DNA of 64,000 nucleotides from Clostridia bacterium (GCA_014859095.1 JACUUV010000002.1:1-64000), one strand, 5' to 3'. Positions 27,346 to 36,819 are shown, numbered from the stretch's first letter. Made by a program: numbers and translations. Notes: generated by a model not told the origin, from the sequence alone.

Positions 27346-30300
27346 TCATATATTAACATAATCACTATGAAAACTATATATTTTTTCCACAAAATTTTCA
27401 AGGGCAATCAATTGTTGTTCTTTTTTTCTTAATCTGTTTGTAATTTTGATTTTCATGAGTGCCGGATTTCGTGCAATGAATTTGACGTTTTTAGAATCAT
27501 ACTCCATTACTTTGCTTATGAAAAGTGGACTTATCGGTGCGTCAGCGATGAATTTCAATATGAAATCCACACCATCTTCGGATACTTCCTCAATGAACAT
27601 ATCTTCGCACAATGTTTTAATCAACGCGATGGATATCAGGTTACTGACAGATGTCGGCACAGTACCGAAACGGTCCTCAATCTCCTCATAGACAGCATCA
27701 ACCGAGGCTCTGGAATCGATGGAAGCGATTTTCTTGTAGATTTCAATCTTGATCTGATGGTTGTCAATGTAACCTTCCGGGATATAGGCATTGACAGCCA
27801 AATCAATTTTAGCTTGAATCCTTTCTTTGACATGTTCGCCTTTTTTACGCATCATACTCTCTTCAAGGAGTTTGACATACAGTTCATATCCTATAGCTTC
27901 CATATGCCCGTGTTGTGCAGTGCCCAGTACGTTGCCAGAACCTCTGATTTCCAGATCCCTCATTGCAATTTTGAATCCCGCGCCAAGTTCAGTGAATTCC
28001 TTGATGGCCTTCAGTCTTTTCTCTGCGACCTCATTCAAAACCTTGTTTTCTTGGTAAAAGATGTAGCAATATGCCAGTCGATTACTTCTGCCGACCCTTC
28101 CCCTCAGTTGATAAAGCTGGGACAATCCCAAACGGTCTCCATCCTTTATGATGATGGTATTCACATTGGATATGTCCAGACCGGTTTCAATGATTGTCGT
28201 GCAAACCAGAACGTTGAAACTGTTGTTCATGAAATCGATCATAACTTTTTCCAGTGTGTGCTCGTTCATTTGACCGTGCGCGAACTGGACGGTCGCTTCA
28301 GGTACCAATTCCTGTAATTTGGCGGCCACCTGATCGATATCAGCCACTCTATTATGGACGAAATAAATCTGCCCTCCCCTTTCGAGTTCGCGTACTATTG
28401 ACTCTCTTACAAGGAGTTCATCATATTCCACCACATAGGTCTGGATAGGATATCGGTCTTCGGGTGGATCTTCTATGACGCTCATATCACGGATCCCAAT
28501 CATAGACATATGCAAGGTTCTAGGAATAGGTGTTGCAGAGAGTGTCAAAACATCTATGTTTTCCTTCAACTGTTTTATTTTCTCTTTATGTTTGACACCG
28601 AAACGCTGTTCCTCATCTATAACAAGAAGTCCCAAATCCTTGAATTTGACGTCTTCGGATAAAAGTCGATGGGTACCCACTACAACATCCACAACGCCAT
28701 TTTGAATATTCTTTATGATTTTCTCCTGTTCCGCTTTGGAACGGAACCTTGATATCATTTGTATATTGGCGGGATATTTTGAGAATCTTTCAACTATATT
28801 GTTATAATGCTGCTGAGCCAAAATTGTAGTCGGCACCAATATTGCCACTTGCTTTGAGTCCAATACAGCTTTGAATGCCGCCCTGAGGGCCACTTCGGTC
28901 TTTCCATATCCTACATCCCCACAAAGGAGCCTTTCCATTGGCGCAGGTTTTTCCATATCTCGTTTGATTTCCTCGATACATTTCAGCTGGTCACCCGTTT
29001 CCTGATATGGGAACATGGCTTCAAACTCTCGCTGCCAGTCGCTGTCAATTGAAAAGGCATAGCCCTTCCTCGCTTTTCTAAACGCGTAAAGCTCAATCAG
29101 ATCGTCTGTCATGTCTTCAATGGCGCGTTTGGCTCTGGTCTTGGTTCGTTTCCATTCGGGTCCACCCAAACGGTTAAGTTTGACCTTGTCTTGATCGGTA
29201 CCTAGATACTTTTGAATCAAACCGGCACTTTCCACAGGAATATATAGATAGTCGTCTTTCGCGTACCTGATTTTAAGAAAATCTTTCCGTGTCTGATCGA
29301 TCTTGACTTGTTCCACACCAATATATTGTCCGACACCGTGACTTTCATGCACTACAAAATCACCGACTGATAATTCGGAAAAAGCTTTAATGACTTTTCC
29401 CTGCGCCGGCGGTTTCCTAGAAATCTTTCTGCCTTCACCAAACAGTTCATTTTCTGTCAGCAAAACGGTCTTGAAGGTGTCAAAATAAAACCCTTGTCTA
29501 ATAGGGTGGACAAACACTACAGCTTGACCGCTGAGCACCTTATCATACTCTTCGCCGGTACCCATAAGCACTTCGAAGTCATCCATGGTGCGCTTGAAAC
29601 GTTCCAGTCGATCCATAGTGCTGAGTGCAATTAGTACTCGATAACCTTTGACTTTCCATTTTACGATGTCTTGTGCGATCTGATCGTACTTGCCATAATA
29701 TTTATTCATTTCTCGTGATGACATTTTTATGATTTGTGAAGGTTCAAAATAATCAACTCGTTTGATCAACAGTTCATCAAGGATCAAATCCTGGTTTTTG
29801 AGGCCGGAGATGATTTCATCCAAGGTGTGGATTCTTCCGTACTGCTCAGGAACAACTTCTCCACGTTCCAAATAATCTGCAAATTGTCTGCTGTACTCGT
29901 CCACATATTGCTTTAGTCTTCCAGTGGTCTGGTTGTTGCCGATGATGCATACAACCGGCGCATCACAAAGGTCGTAAATGAAATCTCCCTTATCGTAAAT
30001 CAGCGAAAAATATTTGTCGATATTTTCAACGTAAGTTGCTGTTTCAAGGCGTTCAATCATCTCATCGATTTTTTCACGCTTTTGAGCTTTGATCTTTCCT
30101 CTGATTGTAATCAAGCGTTCAACAGTCTTTTTAATCAGTGTGTCTGATAGTACCAATTCACTGCATGGAAATAACTTTAATGCATTTAATTTTTCAATGG
30201 ATTTTTGATTTTCTATATCAAAATTTCTTATGGAGTCTACTTCATCCCCAAAAAATTCTATCCTGTGAGGTGTTTCATAGGTTGGCGAAAAGACATCCAA

Positions 30301-30825
30301 GATACCTCCTCTTAGACTATATTGACCTTTTGCCTCGACGATGTCCACACGCTCGTATCCAAATTCAAAAAGTCTCTTTTGAACGTTTTCAAGTGGCATG
30401 TCTGTTTCCAGATTCAAATCAATGCTCTGGTCTATCCATTCTGCTCTAGAAGGATATTTGTAAGCAAGATTGTTGATAGATGTGAATAAAAGTGCTTTTT
30501 CGGTTCGATCAAGCCTAATGAGCGCTTCCATACGCTCAAGTGAAACCTGATTCGAATGCGCGAAAGAATCGAACCAAACCATCTCACGGCTCGGCAAATA
30601 AATAGCTTCATCAATTTCTTCCGCAGCTACCTTGGCTTTATTCTCGTCCTCAAAAAATACAATGACATTACGATTCAAGTCAATCGCCAGCTTTTGAAGT
30701 ACCCATTTTAGAGCAACCACATCAGAACCATGGATCAAAATCGGAGAAACTTTATCATTTAAACTTTTTTTAAGTGACTGGTATTCAGTTGAATGGTTGA
30801 ATAAATCAAGCATCAAATTCAGCAT
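27346..30825 (-). CDS. mfd: Transcription-repair coupling factor
   Basis: Removes RNA polymerase stalled at DNA lesions and recruits UvrA. 1159 residues, the normal size. In order: UvrB-homology domain (GGILDVFSPTYETPHRIEFFGDEVDSI region near 30150-30300), the RNA-polymerase-interacting CarD-like domain (LSVGDFVVHESHGVGQYIGV), the translocase with Walker A CGDVGYGKTEVALRAAF, the DEEQRFGV box, TLSATPIPRTLHMSM, QLRGRVGRSNRLAYCY, and the C-terminal TRCF domain. It starts 12 bases after pth, a very conserved Firmicute neighbour. Confidence 0.97.
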   Translation of the reverse strand: MLNLMLDLFNHSTEYQSLKKSLNDKVSPILIHGSDVVALKWVLQKLAIDLNRNVIVFFEDENKAKVAAEEIDEAIYLPSREMVWFDSFAHSNQVSLERMEALIRLDRTEKALLFTSINNLAYKYPSRAEWIDQSIDLNLETDMPLENVQKRLFEFGYERVDIVEAKGQYSLRGGILDVFSPTYETPHRIEFFGDEVDSIRNFDIENQKSIEKLNALKLFPCSELVLSDTLIKKTVERLITIRGKIKAQKREKIDEMIERLETATYVENIDKYFSLIYDKGDFIYDLCDAPVVCIIGNNQTTGRLKQYVDEYSRQFADYLERGEVVPEQYGRIHTLDEIISGLKNQDLILDELLIKRVDYFEPSQIIKMSSREMNKYYGKYDQIAQDIVKWKVKGYRVLIALSTMDRLERFKRTMDDFEVLMGTGEEYDKVLSGQAVVFVHPIRQGFYFDTFKTVLLTENELFGEGRKISRKPPAQGKVIKAFSELSVGDFVVHESHGVGQYIGVEQVKIDQTRKDFLKIRYAKDDYLYIPVESAGLIQKYLGTDQDKVKLNRLGGPEWKRTKTRAKRAIEDMTDDLIELYAFRKARKGYAFSIDSDWQREFEAMFPYQETGDQLKCIEEIKRDMEKPAPMERLLCGDVGYGKTEVALRAAFKAVLDSKQVAILVPTTILAQQHYNNIVERFSKYPANIQMISRFRSKAEQEKIIKNIQNGVVDVVVGTHRLLSEDVKFKDLGLLVIDEEQRFGVKHKEKIKQLKENIDVLTLSATPIPRTLHMSMIGIRDMSVIEDPPEDRYPIQTYVVEYDELLVRESIVRELERGGQIYFVHNRVADIDQVAAKLQELVPEATVQFAHGQMNEHTLEKVMIDFMNNSFNVLVCTTIIETGLDISNVNTIIIKDGDRLGLSQLYQLRGRVGRSNRLAYCYIFYQENKVLNEVAEKRLKAIKEFTELGAGFKIAMRDLEIRGSGNVLGTAQHGHMEAIGYELYVKLLEESMMRKKGEHVKERIQAKIDLAVNAYIPEGYIDNHQIKIEIYKKIASIDSRASVDAVYEEIEDRFGTVPTSVSNLISIALIKTLCEDMFIEEVSEDGVDFILKFIADAPISPLFISKVMEYDSKNVKFIARNPALMKIKITNRLRKKEQQLIALENFVEKIYSFHSDYVNI

Positions 30826-30837
30826 ATGTCCCTTTCA

Positions 30838-31395
30838 TCAACCGTTGAACAAATTCATGGCACGGTCGGTTCCTTCTTTCATGATACATTCCACAGCTTC
30901 TGCGGATTTCTTTATGGAATCTGTGATATAAACAGTCTCTTCCGCATCGAATCTTTGTAGCACATAATCCTTAAGGGGTATTCGATCCGACTTCCCGATT
31001 CCGATTCGAACTCTTGGAAACTCGTCTTTGCCAAGCATGTAAATGATATTGCGCATCCCATTGTGCGTTCCGGCACTGCCTTTTTTCCTGACCCTTATTT
31101 TCCCGAGATCGGTATCCACATCGTCATAGATCACAATTAGACGGTCCATCGGCAACTTGTGGTATTCACAAATTCTAAACACGCTCTCGCCGCTTAGATT
31201 CATGAAAGTTTGTGGTTTGACGAGCAAGACTTTTTCATCTCCGATCACCCCTTCACCTACCACTGCCTTGTACTTGATTTTATTGATTTTGATCCCATGA
31301 TTCCTTCCGAGAAGATCCACGACATCAAACCCCACATTGTGGCGTGTTTTATTATAACGGCTGCCCGGGTTGCCCAGGCCGACAATAACATACAT
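30838..31395 (-). CDS. pth: Peptidyl-tRNA hydrolase
   Basis: Cleaves peptidyl-tRNAs dropped from ribosomes. 185 residues: YVIVGLGNPGSRYNKTRHNVGFDV with the catalytic His20 (in TRHNVG) and Asn10, LLVKPQTFMNLSGESV, and VIYDDVDTDLGKIRVRKKGSAGTHNGMRNII with the substrate-binding Asn. GAAGGAG precedes the ATG. It has an extended -10 promoter placed just after the prs terminator and probably leads the long mfd-prsA-mazG transcript. Confidence 0.96.
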   Translation of the reverse strand: MYVIVGLGNPGSRYNKTRHNVGFDVVDLLGRNHGIKINKIKYKAVVGEGVIGDEKVLLVKPQTFMNLSGESVFRICEYHKLPMDRLIVIYDDVDTDLGKIRVRKKGSAGTHNGMRNIIYMLGKDEFPRVRIGIGKSDRIPLKDYVLQRFDAEETVYITDSIKKSAEAVECIMKEGTDRAMNLFNG

Positions 31396-31426
31396 TATTT
31401 ACTCCTTCAGCTTTTTTTGCAAATCA

Positions 31427-31435
31427 ATTATACCA
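31427..31435 (-). promoter_or_regulatory. pth promoter, extended -10
   Basis: Minus-strand TGGTATAAT (TATAAT at 31427-31432) about 32 bases before the pth start. No good -35 is present; TGATTG lies at the correct 17-base distance within the prs terminator loop. Confidence 0.55.
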
Positions 31436-31475
31436 TAAAAAACGCTTAACAATCATTAAAATCGTTAAGCGTTTT
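31434..31475 (-). terminator. Terminator of the glmU-prs transcript
   Basis: AAAACGCTTAAC pairs with GTTAAGCGTTTT (31439-31450 and 31464-31475) and TTTTTT follows in the minus-strand RNA, eight bases past the prs stop. Confidence 0.87.
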
Positions 31476-31482
31476 ATACATC

Positions 31483-32442
31483 CTAGTTTTCAAACATTGT
31501 GCTGACAGAGTCGTTATTGAAAATTCTTCTGATGGCTTCCGCAAATATCGGAGCCACGGAGAGCAAAGTCACATTCTCAAGTTTTCTGATCTCGGGGGAT
31601 AGATTGATCGTATCCAGTACCACGAGTTCCTTAATTTTCGAATTTTGGATTCTTTCTACTGCGGGTCCTGAGAAAACACCATGTGTACAGCATGCGTATA
31701 CATCCTTCGCGCCTAAATCTTTCAAAGCTTTTGCCGCATTGACTATTGTTCCGGCAGTGTCGACCATATCGTCAATCAAAATGACATTTTTACCCTTGAT
31801 ATCACCGATGATGTTCATAATCTCCGATACATTGGCTTCTGGTCTTCTTTTATCAACAATTGCGATAAGAGCGTCAAGCTTATAGGAGAAATCTCTGGAT
31901 CTTGTGACACTTCCCAGATCTGGTGCGACAACAACAAGGTCTGTGATGTTCTTTTGTTTGAAATATTCCGCCAGAATCGGAGCACCTTTGAGGTGATCCA
32001 CAGGGATATCGAAATATCCTTGAATCTGTGAAGCATGAAGGTCCATTGTAAGGACTCTATCCGCTCCTGCCGCAACAATAAGATTTGCAACAAGTTTTGC
32101 TGATATCGGATCTCTAGCTTTCGCTTTTCTGTCCTGTCTTGCATAACCATAGTAAGGAATCACTGCTGTGATTCTTCCCGCTGAAGCTCTCTTAAGTGCG
32201 TCGATCATGATCAAAAGTTCCATCAGATAATCGTTGACCTTAGGCAATGAAAAGGACTGGACCACATAAACATCAACACCTCTGACACTTTCATTGATAT
32301 TGACTGATATTTCACCGTCACTAAAGGTTTTCACAACACTGTCTCCGAGTGGCAATCCGAGTTCCCCACAGATTGCTCTTGCCAAGTCTTGATTCGCATT
32401 ACACGAAAAAACCTTTATTTTCCTTCCTCTTGTATGCATCAA
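31483..32442 (-). CDS. prs: Ribose-phosphate pyrophosphokinase
   Basis: Makes PRPP from ribose 5-phosphate and ATP, for nucleotides, histidine and tryptophan. 319 residues of class I PRS: FSCNANQDLARAICGELGLP, the ATP-binding FSDGEISVNINESVRG, the catalytic flexible loop with YYGYARQDRKAKARDPISAK, and the PRPP loop VILIDDMVDTAGTIVNAAKAL. It begins six bases after glmU ends, the conserved glmU-prs pair. PRPP is also the effector expected for PurR encoded upstream. Confidence 0.97.
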   Translation of the reverse strand: MMHTRGRKIKVFSCNANQDLARAICGELGLPLGDSVVKTFSDGEISVNINESVRGVDVYVVQSFSLPKVNDYLMELLIMIDALKRASAGRITAVIPYYGYARQDRKAKARDPISAKLVANLIVAAGADRVLTMDLHASQIQGYFDIPVDHLKGAPILAEYFKQKNITDLVVVAPDLGSVTRSRDFSYKLDALIAIVDKRRPEANVSEIMNIIGDIKGKNVILIDDMVDTAGTIVNAAKALKDLGAKDVYACCTHGVFSGPAVERIQNSKIKELVVLDTINLSPEIRKLENVTLLSVAPIFAEAIRRIFNNDSVSTMFEN

Positions 32443-32448
32443 ATCCTC

Positions 32449-33819
32449 CTACTTTTTTTTTGAATATTTATTAGACCATTCGGTCTTGTTCACTTGTCTT
32501 TGTCTTGCTATCGCAAGCGCTTCACTTGGCACATCATCCGTGATTGTCGATCCAGCCGCAATATAGGCACCGCTTCCGATTTTGACCGGTGCGATCAGAT
32601 TGCTGTTGCAACCTACAAAAACATCATCTTCAATTTCGGTCAAATGTTTCCTCGAACCATCATAGTTCACAAATACGACACCACATCCGAGATTTACATT
32701 TTTACCTACCATGCCATCACCCACATATGTCAAATGCGAAACCTTGCTGTCATCACCGATTGTACTGTTTTTGATTTCAACAAAATCTCCGATTTTGACA
32801 TTCTTGCCAATCATAGAACCCGGTCGCAAATAAGCGTAAGGTCCGATGACACTTTTTTCTCCGACGTGTGATTTGATCAGTGTTGAATGTTTGATTTGAG
32901 CCTTGGGGTCTACAACGACGTCAAGCAGATCCGCGTTTGGCCCAATGTGGCAATCTTCACCAATCACAGTCATCCCCTTCAATAATGTACCGGGATAAAG
33001 TGTCGTGTCTCGTCCGATGACAACATTCTTTTCTATATAAGTGGTCTCTGGCGAAACTATGGTCACTCCAGACATCATCCATTTTTTTAGAATTTTGCTT
33101 TGCATATATTTCTCAGCAAGAGAAAGGGAATATCTGTCATTGACACCCATGAGTTCATCCGGATCCCCTGTGACGAAAGCGCCTATCCCATGACCGCATC
33201 CTCTTATAATCTCAAAAACATCTGTTAAATAATACTCACTTTGATTGTTTTCGTTTTTTAGTTTTCCAAGTGAGTCTTTTAGGAGCTCCGCTCTAAAAAG
33301 CCCAATTCCCGAATTGATCTCTGTCACTTTTCGTTCTTCATCTGTTGCGTCTTTGTGCTCCACTATTTTAATGAATTCCTGCTTAGAATTTCTTATGATT
33401 CTTCCATACCCTGTAGGGTCGCTGAAATGTGTCGATATAAGGCTCGCTCCATATTCATTTTTGCGATGGAAATCGACAAAAGTCTCAAGAGTTTCCATGG
33501 ACAATAGTGGCGCATCACCGAACAGTACAAGAATTTCACCATTGCGGATGTATTGGTCGGCCATCATTACAGCATGTCCGGTTCCAAGTTGTTCCAATTG
33601 CTCGACGAAGATGATCTGTTCTTCTTTCAACACTTCTTTTACAATCTCTTTGCCATGCCCCACAACACAAATCACTTCGTCACTTTGGACTGCTTTTGCA
33701 AGATCGATGACATGCTTTACCATTGGTTGACCGCCGACCTGATGCAATACCTTCGGTAACTTTGATTTCATTCTTTTACCGTGACCTGCCGCTAAAATGA
33801 CAGTCGTTAAATTTTTCAT
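32449..33819 (-). CDS. glmU: Bifunctional UDP-N-acetylglucosamine pyrophosphorylase / glucosamine-1-phosphate acetyltransferase
   Basis: Makes UDP-GlcNAc for peptidoglycan and wall polymers. 456 residues. The N-terminal uridyltransferase has VILAAGHGKRMKSKLPKVLH and GTGHAVMMAD. The C-terminal half is a left-handed beta helix of hexapeptide repeats (about residues 250-440), with the acetyltransferase residues in the RPGSMIGKNVKIGDFVEIKN and YVGDGMVGKNVNLGCG areas. It follows spoVG with its own extended -10 promoter between them. Confidence 0.97.
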   Translation of the reverse strand: MKNLTTVILAAGHGKRMKSKLPKVLHQVGGQPMVKHVIDLAKAVQSDEVICVVGHGKEIVKEVLKEEQIIFVEQLEQLGTGHAVMMADQYIRNGEILVLFGDAPLLSMETLETFVDFHRKNEYGASLISTHFSDPTGYGRIIRNSKQEFIKIVEHKDATDEERKVTEINSGIGLFRAELLKDSLGKLKNENNQSEYYLTDVFEIIRGCGHGIGAFVTGDPDELMGVNDRYSLSLAEKYMQSKILKKWMMSGVTIVSPETTYIEKNVVIGRDTTLYPGTLLKGMTVIGEDCHIGPNADLLDVVVDPKAQIKHSTLIKSHVGEKSVIGPYAYLRPGSMIGKNVKIGDFVEIKNSTIGDDSKVSHLTYVGDGMVGKNVNLGCGVVFVNYDGSRKHLTEIEDDVFVGCNSNLIAPVKIGSGAYIAAGSTITDDVPSEALAIARQRQVNKTEWSNKYSKKK

Positions 33820-33858
33820 GATTTCAACTCCCCGATACTATGACTTTCAACACGCAAA

Positions 33859-33867
33859 ATTATATCA
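33859..33867 (-). promoter_or_regulatory. glmU promoter, extended -10
   Basis: Minus-strand TGATATAAT (TATAAT at 33859-33864), about 40 bases before the glmU start. The -35 region (TTTTGT) is poor. Confidence 0.5.
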
Positions 33868-33917
33868 CTTTTCATTCTAAAACAAAACAGTTAATACCAA
33901 AATTTGATTAAATGTTC

Positions 33918-33952
33918 GTAAAAAAAAGATTGCCCTTCAGGACAATCTTTTT
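33918..33952 (-). terminator. spoVG terminator
   Basis: AAAGATTGTCC-TGAA-GGGCAATCTTT (one G-U pair) followed by eight T in the minus-strand RNA, 12 bases past the spoVG stop. Confidence 0.87.
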
Positions 33953-33963
33953 ATATCATGCTA

Positions 33964-34257
33964 TTATTCCTCAAAACTTGGTTCTTCAACCGGTACGTTT
34001 TTAGCTTTTTCGTATTCTTCAAATATAATATCTTGAATCCTGGTTCTGGTTTCCTGATTGATTGGATGTGCAATATCCCTGTAATCCGCTTCCCCTACTT
34101 TACGGCTTGGCATTGCAACAAAAAGACCATTTTGTCCTTCAATCACCTTAATATCATGTACAACAAACGCATCGTCGAAGGTTAATGAAACGACTGCTTT
34201 CATTTTTCCTTCATCTTTTAGTTTTCTAATCCTGACGTCCGTGATATTCATTTGCAT
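33964..34257 (-). CDS. spoVG: SpoVG family RNA/DNA-binding regulator
   Basis: 97-residue regulator conserved in sporulating and non-sporulating Firmicutes, acting on septation, capsule and RNA or DNA targets. [28 protein letters not shown]-like [40 protein letters not shown] and the closing [14 protein letters not shown] are near-invariant family segments. It lies between purR and glmU as in Bacillus. An exact sigma-H-type promoter lies 35 bases upstream of the start, as for the classic Bacillus gene. Confidence 0.96.
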   Translation of the reverse strand: MQMNITDVRIRKLKDEGKMKAVVSLTFDDAFVVHDIKVIEGQNGLFVAMPSRKVGEADYRDIAHPINQETRTRIQDIIFEEYEKAKNVPVEEPSFEE

Positions 34258-34291
34258 ATTTCCCCCCTAATTTCTGCTGTATCTTTTAATT

Positions 34292-34318
34292 ATTCTATAA
34301 AGATACATTTTTTCCTTC
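34292..34318 (-). promoter_or_regulatory. Sigma-H-type promoter of spoVG
   Basis: Minus-strand GAAGGAAAA, 11 bases, ATAGAATAA. This satisfies every position of the Bacillus sigma-H consensus RnAGGAwWW-N11-12-RnnGAAT as I recall it. In Bacillus subtilis spoVG is the model sigma-H gene. Sigma-A boxes at the normal spacing are absent here. Confidence 0.6.
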
Positions 34319-34350
34319 TTTTTTTGTTAAGTTTTTTTAATTTTTTAGAT

Positions 34351-35175
34351 TTATTCCAAATTTTCAAAATTAGGGTACACCATAATGCGTTCTTCAGCAT
34401 CGATACCTTCGTATCGAATCAAAGATATATATCTCTCAACCAACTTTTGACTTGGTGTGATCGTGTCGAAAAGCACACATATTCCAGCGACTTTGCACTC
34501 CAGTTCACTGACGAGTTGCGTCATGCCTTTGGCACTGCCTCCCGCTTTCATGAAATCATCCACTATAAGTATATTGGATCCCTTTTTTATGGCATTTTTT
34601 GAAATGTACATGGTTTGAAGATTACCGGTTGAACCCGAGATGTAATTGATGCTGAGTTTCGGTCCTTCGGTCACTTTATTTTCATGTCTGGCAATCACAA
34701 GTGGTACATTTAGACCTCTTGCTGTCATCATGGCGATCGGTATCCCTTTTGTCTCAACAGTCAGTACATAATCCACTTTTTTATCATCATCAGAAAACCT
34801 TTCAGCAAATATATCTCCGATTCCTTTGGTATATGTAGGATTATAGAGCACATCCGCCATATAAAGGAATTTCCCGGGCATCACTCGTTCAGGTTTTCTC
34901 ATATCTTCACAAATTTTTTCGATTAATGTTATCTTTTCAGTTTTGCCCATTGCAGGAACATATTTCGCTCCTCCTGAGGCACCCGCAATGGTAATGACTT
35001 TTCCAAGTGACAGTTCTTCCATAATCTTTTTTACGATGACCAAATCTTCACTAATGGTAGATTTCGCAGAGTCAAACAACTCAGTGAAATAATTTAATGT
35101 GAAAACTTTATTGGGTGAATCACATAGAATTTTAACGATCGCACCAATTCTCTCATTTCTTTTCAACTTACTCAC
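34351..35175 (-). CDS. purR: PurR purine repressor
   Basis: PRPP-responsive regulator of purine genes. 274 residues: an N-terminal winged helix (about 1-72, RNERIGAIVKILCDSPNKVF...) and a phosphoribosyltransferase-like effector domain with the PRPP loop NILIVDDFMKAGGSAKGM. The start is GTG (35175), nine bases after GGAG. It is divergent from murC and lies upstream of spoVG with a 93-base gap. The order murC, purR, spoVG, glmU is common in Clostridia. PurR is thought not to act as an enzyme despite its fold. Confidence 0.94.
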   Translation of the reverse strand: MSKLKRNERIGAIVKILCDSPNKVFTLNYFTELFDSAKSTISEDLVIVKKIMEELSLGKVITIAGASGGAKYVPAMGKTEKITLIEKICEDMRKPERVMPGKFLYMADVLYNPTYTKGIGDIFAERFSDDDKKVDYVLTVETKGIPIAMMTARGLNVPLVIARHENKVTEGPKLSINYISGSTGNLQTMYISKNAIKKGSNILIVDDFMKAGGSAKGMTQLVSELECKVAGICVLFDTITPSQKLVERYISLIRYEGIDAEERIMVYPNFENLE

Positions 35176-35277
35176 ACCATCACACTCCGAATATTCATAT
35201 TGTATATTTTTATTTTATTCGCTTTTCTCCAATTCTTCAATACCCTTTCAACTTTTTCTTTAATGTTTTTCAAAATA

Positions 35278-35286
35278 TGATATAAT
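35278..35286 (+). promoter_or_regulatory. murC promoter, extended -10
   Basis: TGATATAAT (TATAAT at 35281-35286), about 35 bases before the murC start. The -35 region is weak, so the TG extension probably compensates. Confidence 0.55.
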
Positions 35287-35320
35287 CATAATGATTTTAA
35301 AAATAGTTAGGAGCCTGGAT

Positions 35321-36694
35321 ATGATTGATATAAGCACGGTTAAGAACATTCATTTTATTGGTATAGGCGGTGTTAGCAACAGTGCGATCGCGGAAATTCT
35401 TTTGACAAGCGGGTACCATGTGAGCGGGTCGGATCTCCATGCGTCGGACTTTTCAAACCATCTTGCCGATAGAGGAATTGAAGTATTTATTGGACATAGT
35501 GCTGATCATATTACCAATGCAGACCTTGTGGTTTACACTTCTGCTGTCGGAGACGACAATCCCGAACTGAAAGCCGCCGCATCCAAGGGTATCCCTTGCC
35601 TCAGCCGTGCGGAAATGTTGGGCCAATTGATGCTCTCTTATAAAAATAGCATCGCTATTTCAGGAACACATGGAAAAACAACTACTACTTCCATGATCAC
35701 ACGTATGTTCAACGATTCTAAGTTTGACCCCACAGCACTTGTTGGAGGTTATTTCGAAGATATAAAGAGCAACGTCAAAATCGGCAAAAGTGACATATTC
35801 ATAACAGAAGCTTGTGAATATAAAGAAAATTTTCTGTCCTTTTTCCCCAAAATTGGAATCATACTGAATATCGATGAGGACCATCTCGATTATTTCAAGG
35901 ATCTTGATCATATAGTCAACGCCTTCGTCAAATTCACCAAAAATATTCCCAAAGACGGCCTCTTGATTATAAATGGTGATGATTACAATGCAGGAAAAAT
36001 CAAGCCTTATTATAAAGGTAAACTCAAGACCTTCGGTTTATCGGATACTTGTGACTACATCGCAAGAAATATCACTTATAACAACCTCGGTTGCGCATCT
36101 TTCGACATATTTAATGGAGAAAAAAGAATCACCTCCATCGACCTCAAGGTTCCTGGCCAACATAACGTTTATAACGCAATGGCCGCTTTTGTCGCGGGAC
36201 TTCAGCTCACATCGGACGTATCACTGCTTCAATCCAGATTAAGCAGTTTTAAGAATGCCAACAGACGATTTGAGTATGTGGGAAAAGCAAATGGCTATAC
36301 AATCATAGACGATTATGCCCATCATCCCAATGAAATTCGTGCGACACTGGATGCTGCCGCAAGAATTGAAGGCGTCCAAAAAATAATTTGTATTTTCCAA
36401 CCGCATACCTATTCTAGAACGAAAGAATTGCTGCATGGTTTTTCCGGCGCTTTCGGACAGGCCAGCGAAGTGGTCTTATGTGATATCTACGCTGCAAGAG
36501 AGGTCGATCCAGGAGACATACATTCCAAAGACCTCATGAAAGCTTTAGTCAAAGAAGGTATCGATGCAATCCACTTTGATAACTTCGAAGCCATCACCAA
36601 TTATATCCATACCCAAGCAAAACCAGGCGATTTGGTCATCACAATGGGTGCTGGAGATGTAACTGAACTTGGCAAAATGATTCTTAAACAATAA
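35321..36694 (+). CDS. murC: UDP-N-acetylmuramate--L-alanine ligase
   Basis: Adds the first amino acid of the peptidoglycan stem peptide in the cytoplasm. From ATG 35321 it has 457 residues. This start follows TTAGGAG and gives the family beginning IDISTVKNIHFIGIGGVSNS. An upstream in-frame ATG at 35291 falls near the -10 box and is unlikely. The Rossmann-like UDP domain is followed by the ATP loop SGTHGKTTTTSMI, the central metal-binding ITEACEYKENFL, and C-terminal IDDYAHHPNEIRATLDAA. One of the few plus-strand genes, divergent from purR. Confidence 0.96.
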   Translation: MIDISTVKNIHFIGIGGVSNSAIAEILLTSGYHVSGSDLHASDFSNHLADRGIEVFIGHSADHITNADLVVYTSAVGDDNPELKAAASKGIPCLSRAEMLGQLMLSYKNSIAISGTHGKTTTTSMITRMFNDSKFDPTALVGGYFEDIKSNVKIGKSDIFITEACEYKENFLSFFPKIGIILNIDEDHLDYFKDLDHIVNAFVKFTKNIPKDGLLIINGDDYNAGKIKPYYKGKLKTFGLSDTCDYIARNITYNNLGCASFDIFNGEKRITSIDLKVPGQHNVYNAMAAFVAGLQLTSDVSLLQSRLSSFKNANRRFEYVGKANGYTIIDDYAHHPNEIRATLDAAARIEGVQKIICIFQPHTYSRTKELLHGFSGAFGQASEVVLCDIYAAREVDPGDIHSKDLMKALVKEGIDAIHFDNFEAITNYIHTQAKPGDLVITMGAGDVTELGKMILKQ

Positions 36695-36695
36695 T

Positions 36696-36734
36696 AAAAA
36701 ATCTCAATGCTGATTATCAGCATTGAGATTTTTT
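36696..36734. terminator. murC terminator, long palindrome
   Basis: Perfect 19-bp arms (36696-36714 and 36716-36734) around one base. The core is AATGCTGATTATCAGCATT and A/T runs lie at both ends, so it can work in both directions. It follows the murC stop directly. Confidence 0.85.
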
Positions 36735-36743
36735 TAAAATTCA

Positions 36744-36776
36744 CTGAGACGCTAATAAGTTTCCTTCGGAAACTTA
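36744..36776. repeat. Intergenic hairpin repeat element, copy 1
   Basis: CTGAGACGCTAATAAGTTT (36744-36762) leads into a nine-pair hairpin (TAAGTTTCC-TTC-GGAAACTTA, 36756-36776). The same flank and a hairpin with changed but still complementary bases occur at 46072-46102. Both lie between converging genes beside a terminator. Confidence 0.6.
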
Positions 36777-36790
36777 CCTACGCGAAAAAC

Positions 36791-36819
36791 AAAAAAATGC
36801 TGATAATCAGCATTTTTTT
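36791..36819. terminator. Terminator of the LCP gene, near-copy of the murC terminator
   Basis: Perfect 14-bp arms (36791-36804, 36806-36819) around one base, with core ATGCTGATAATCAGCAT and flanking A/T runs. It lies 10 bases past the minus-strand LCP stop. Confidence 0.82.
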
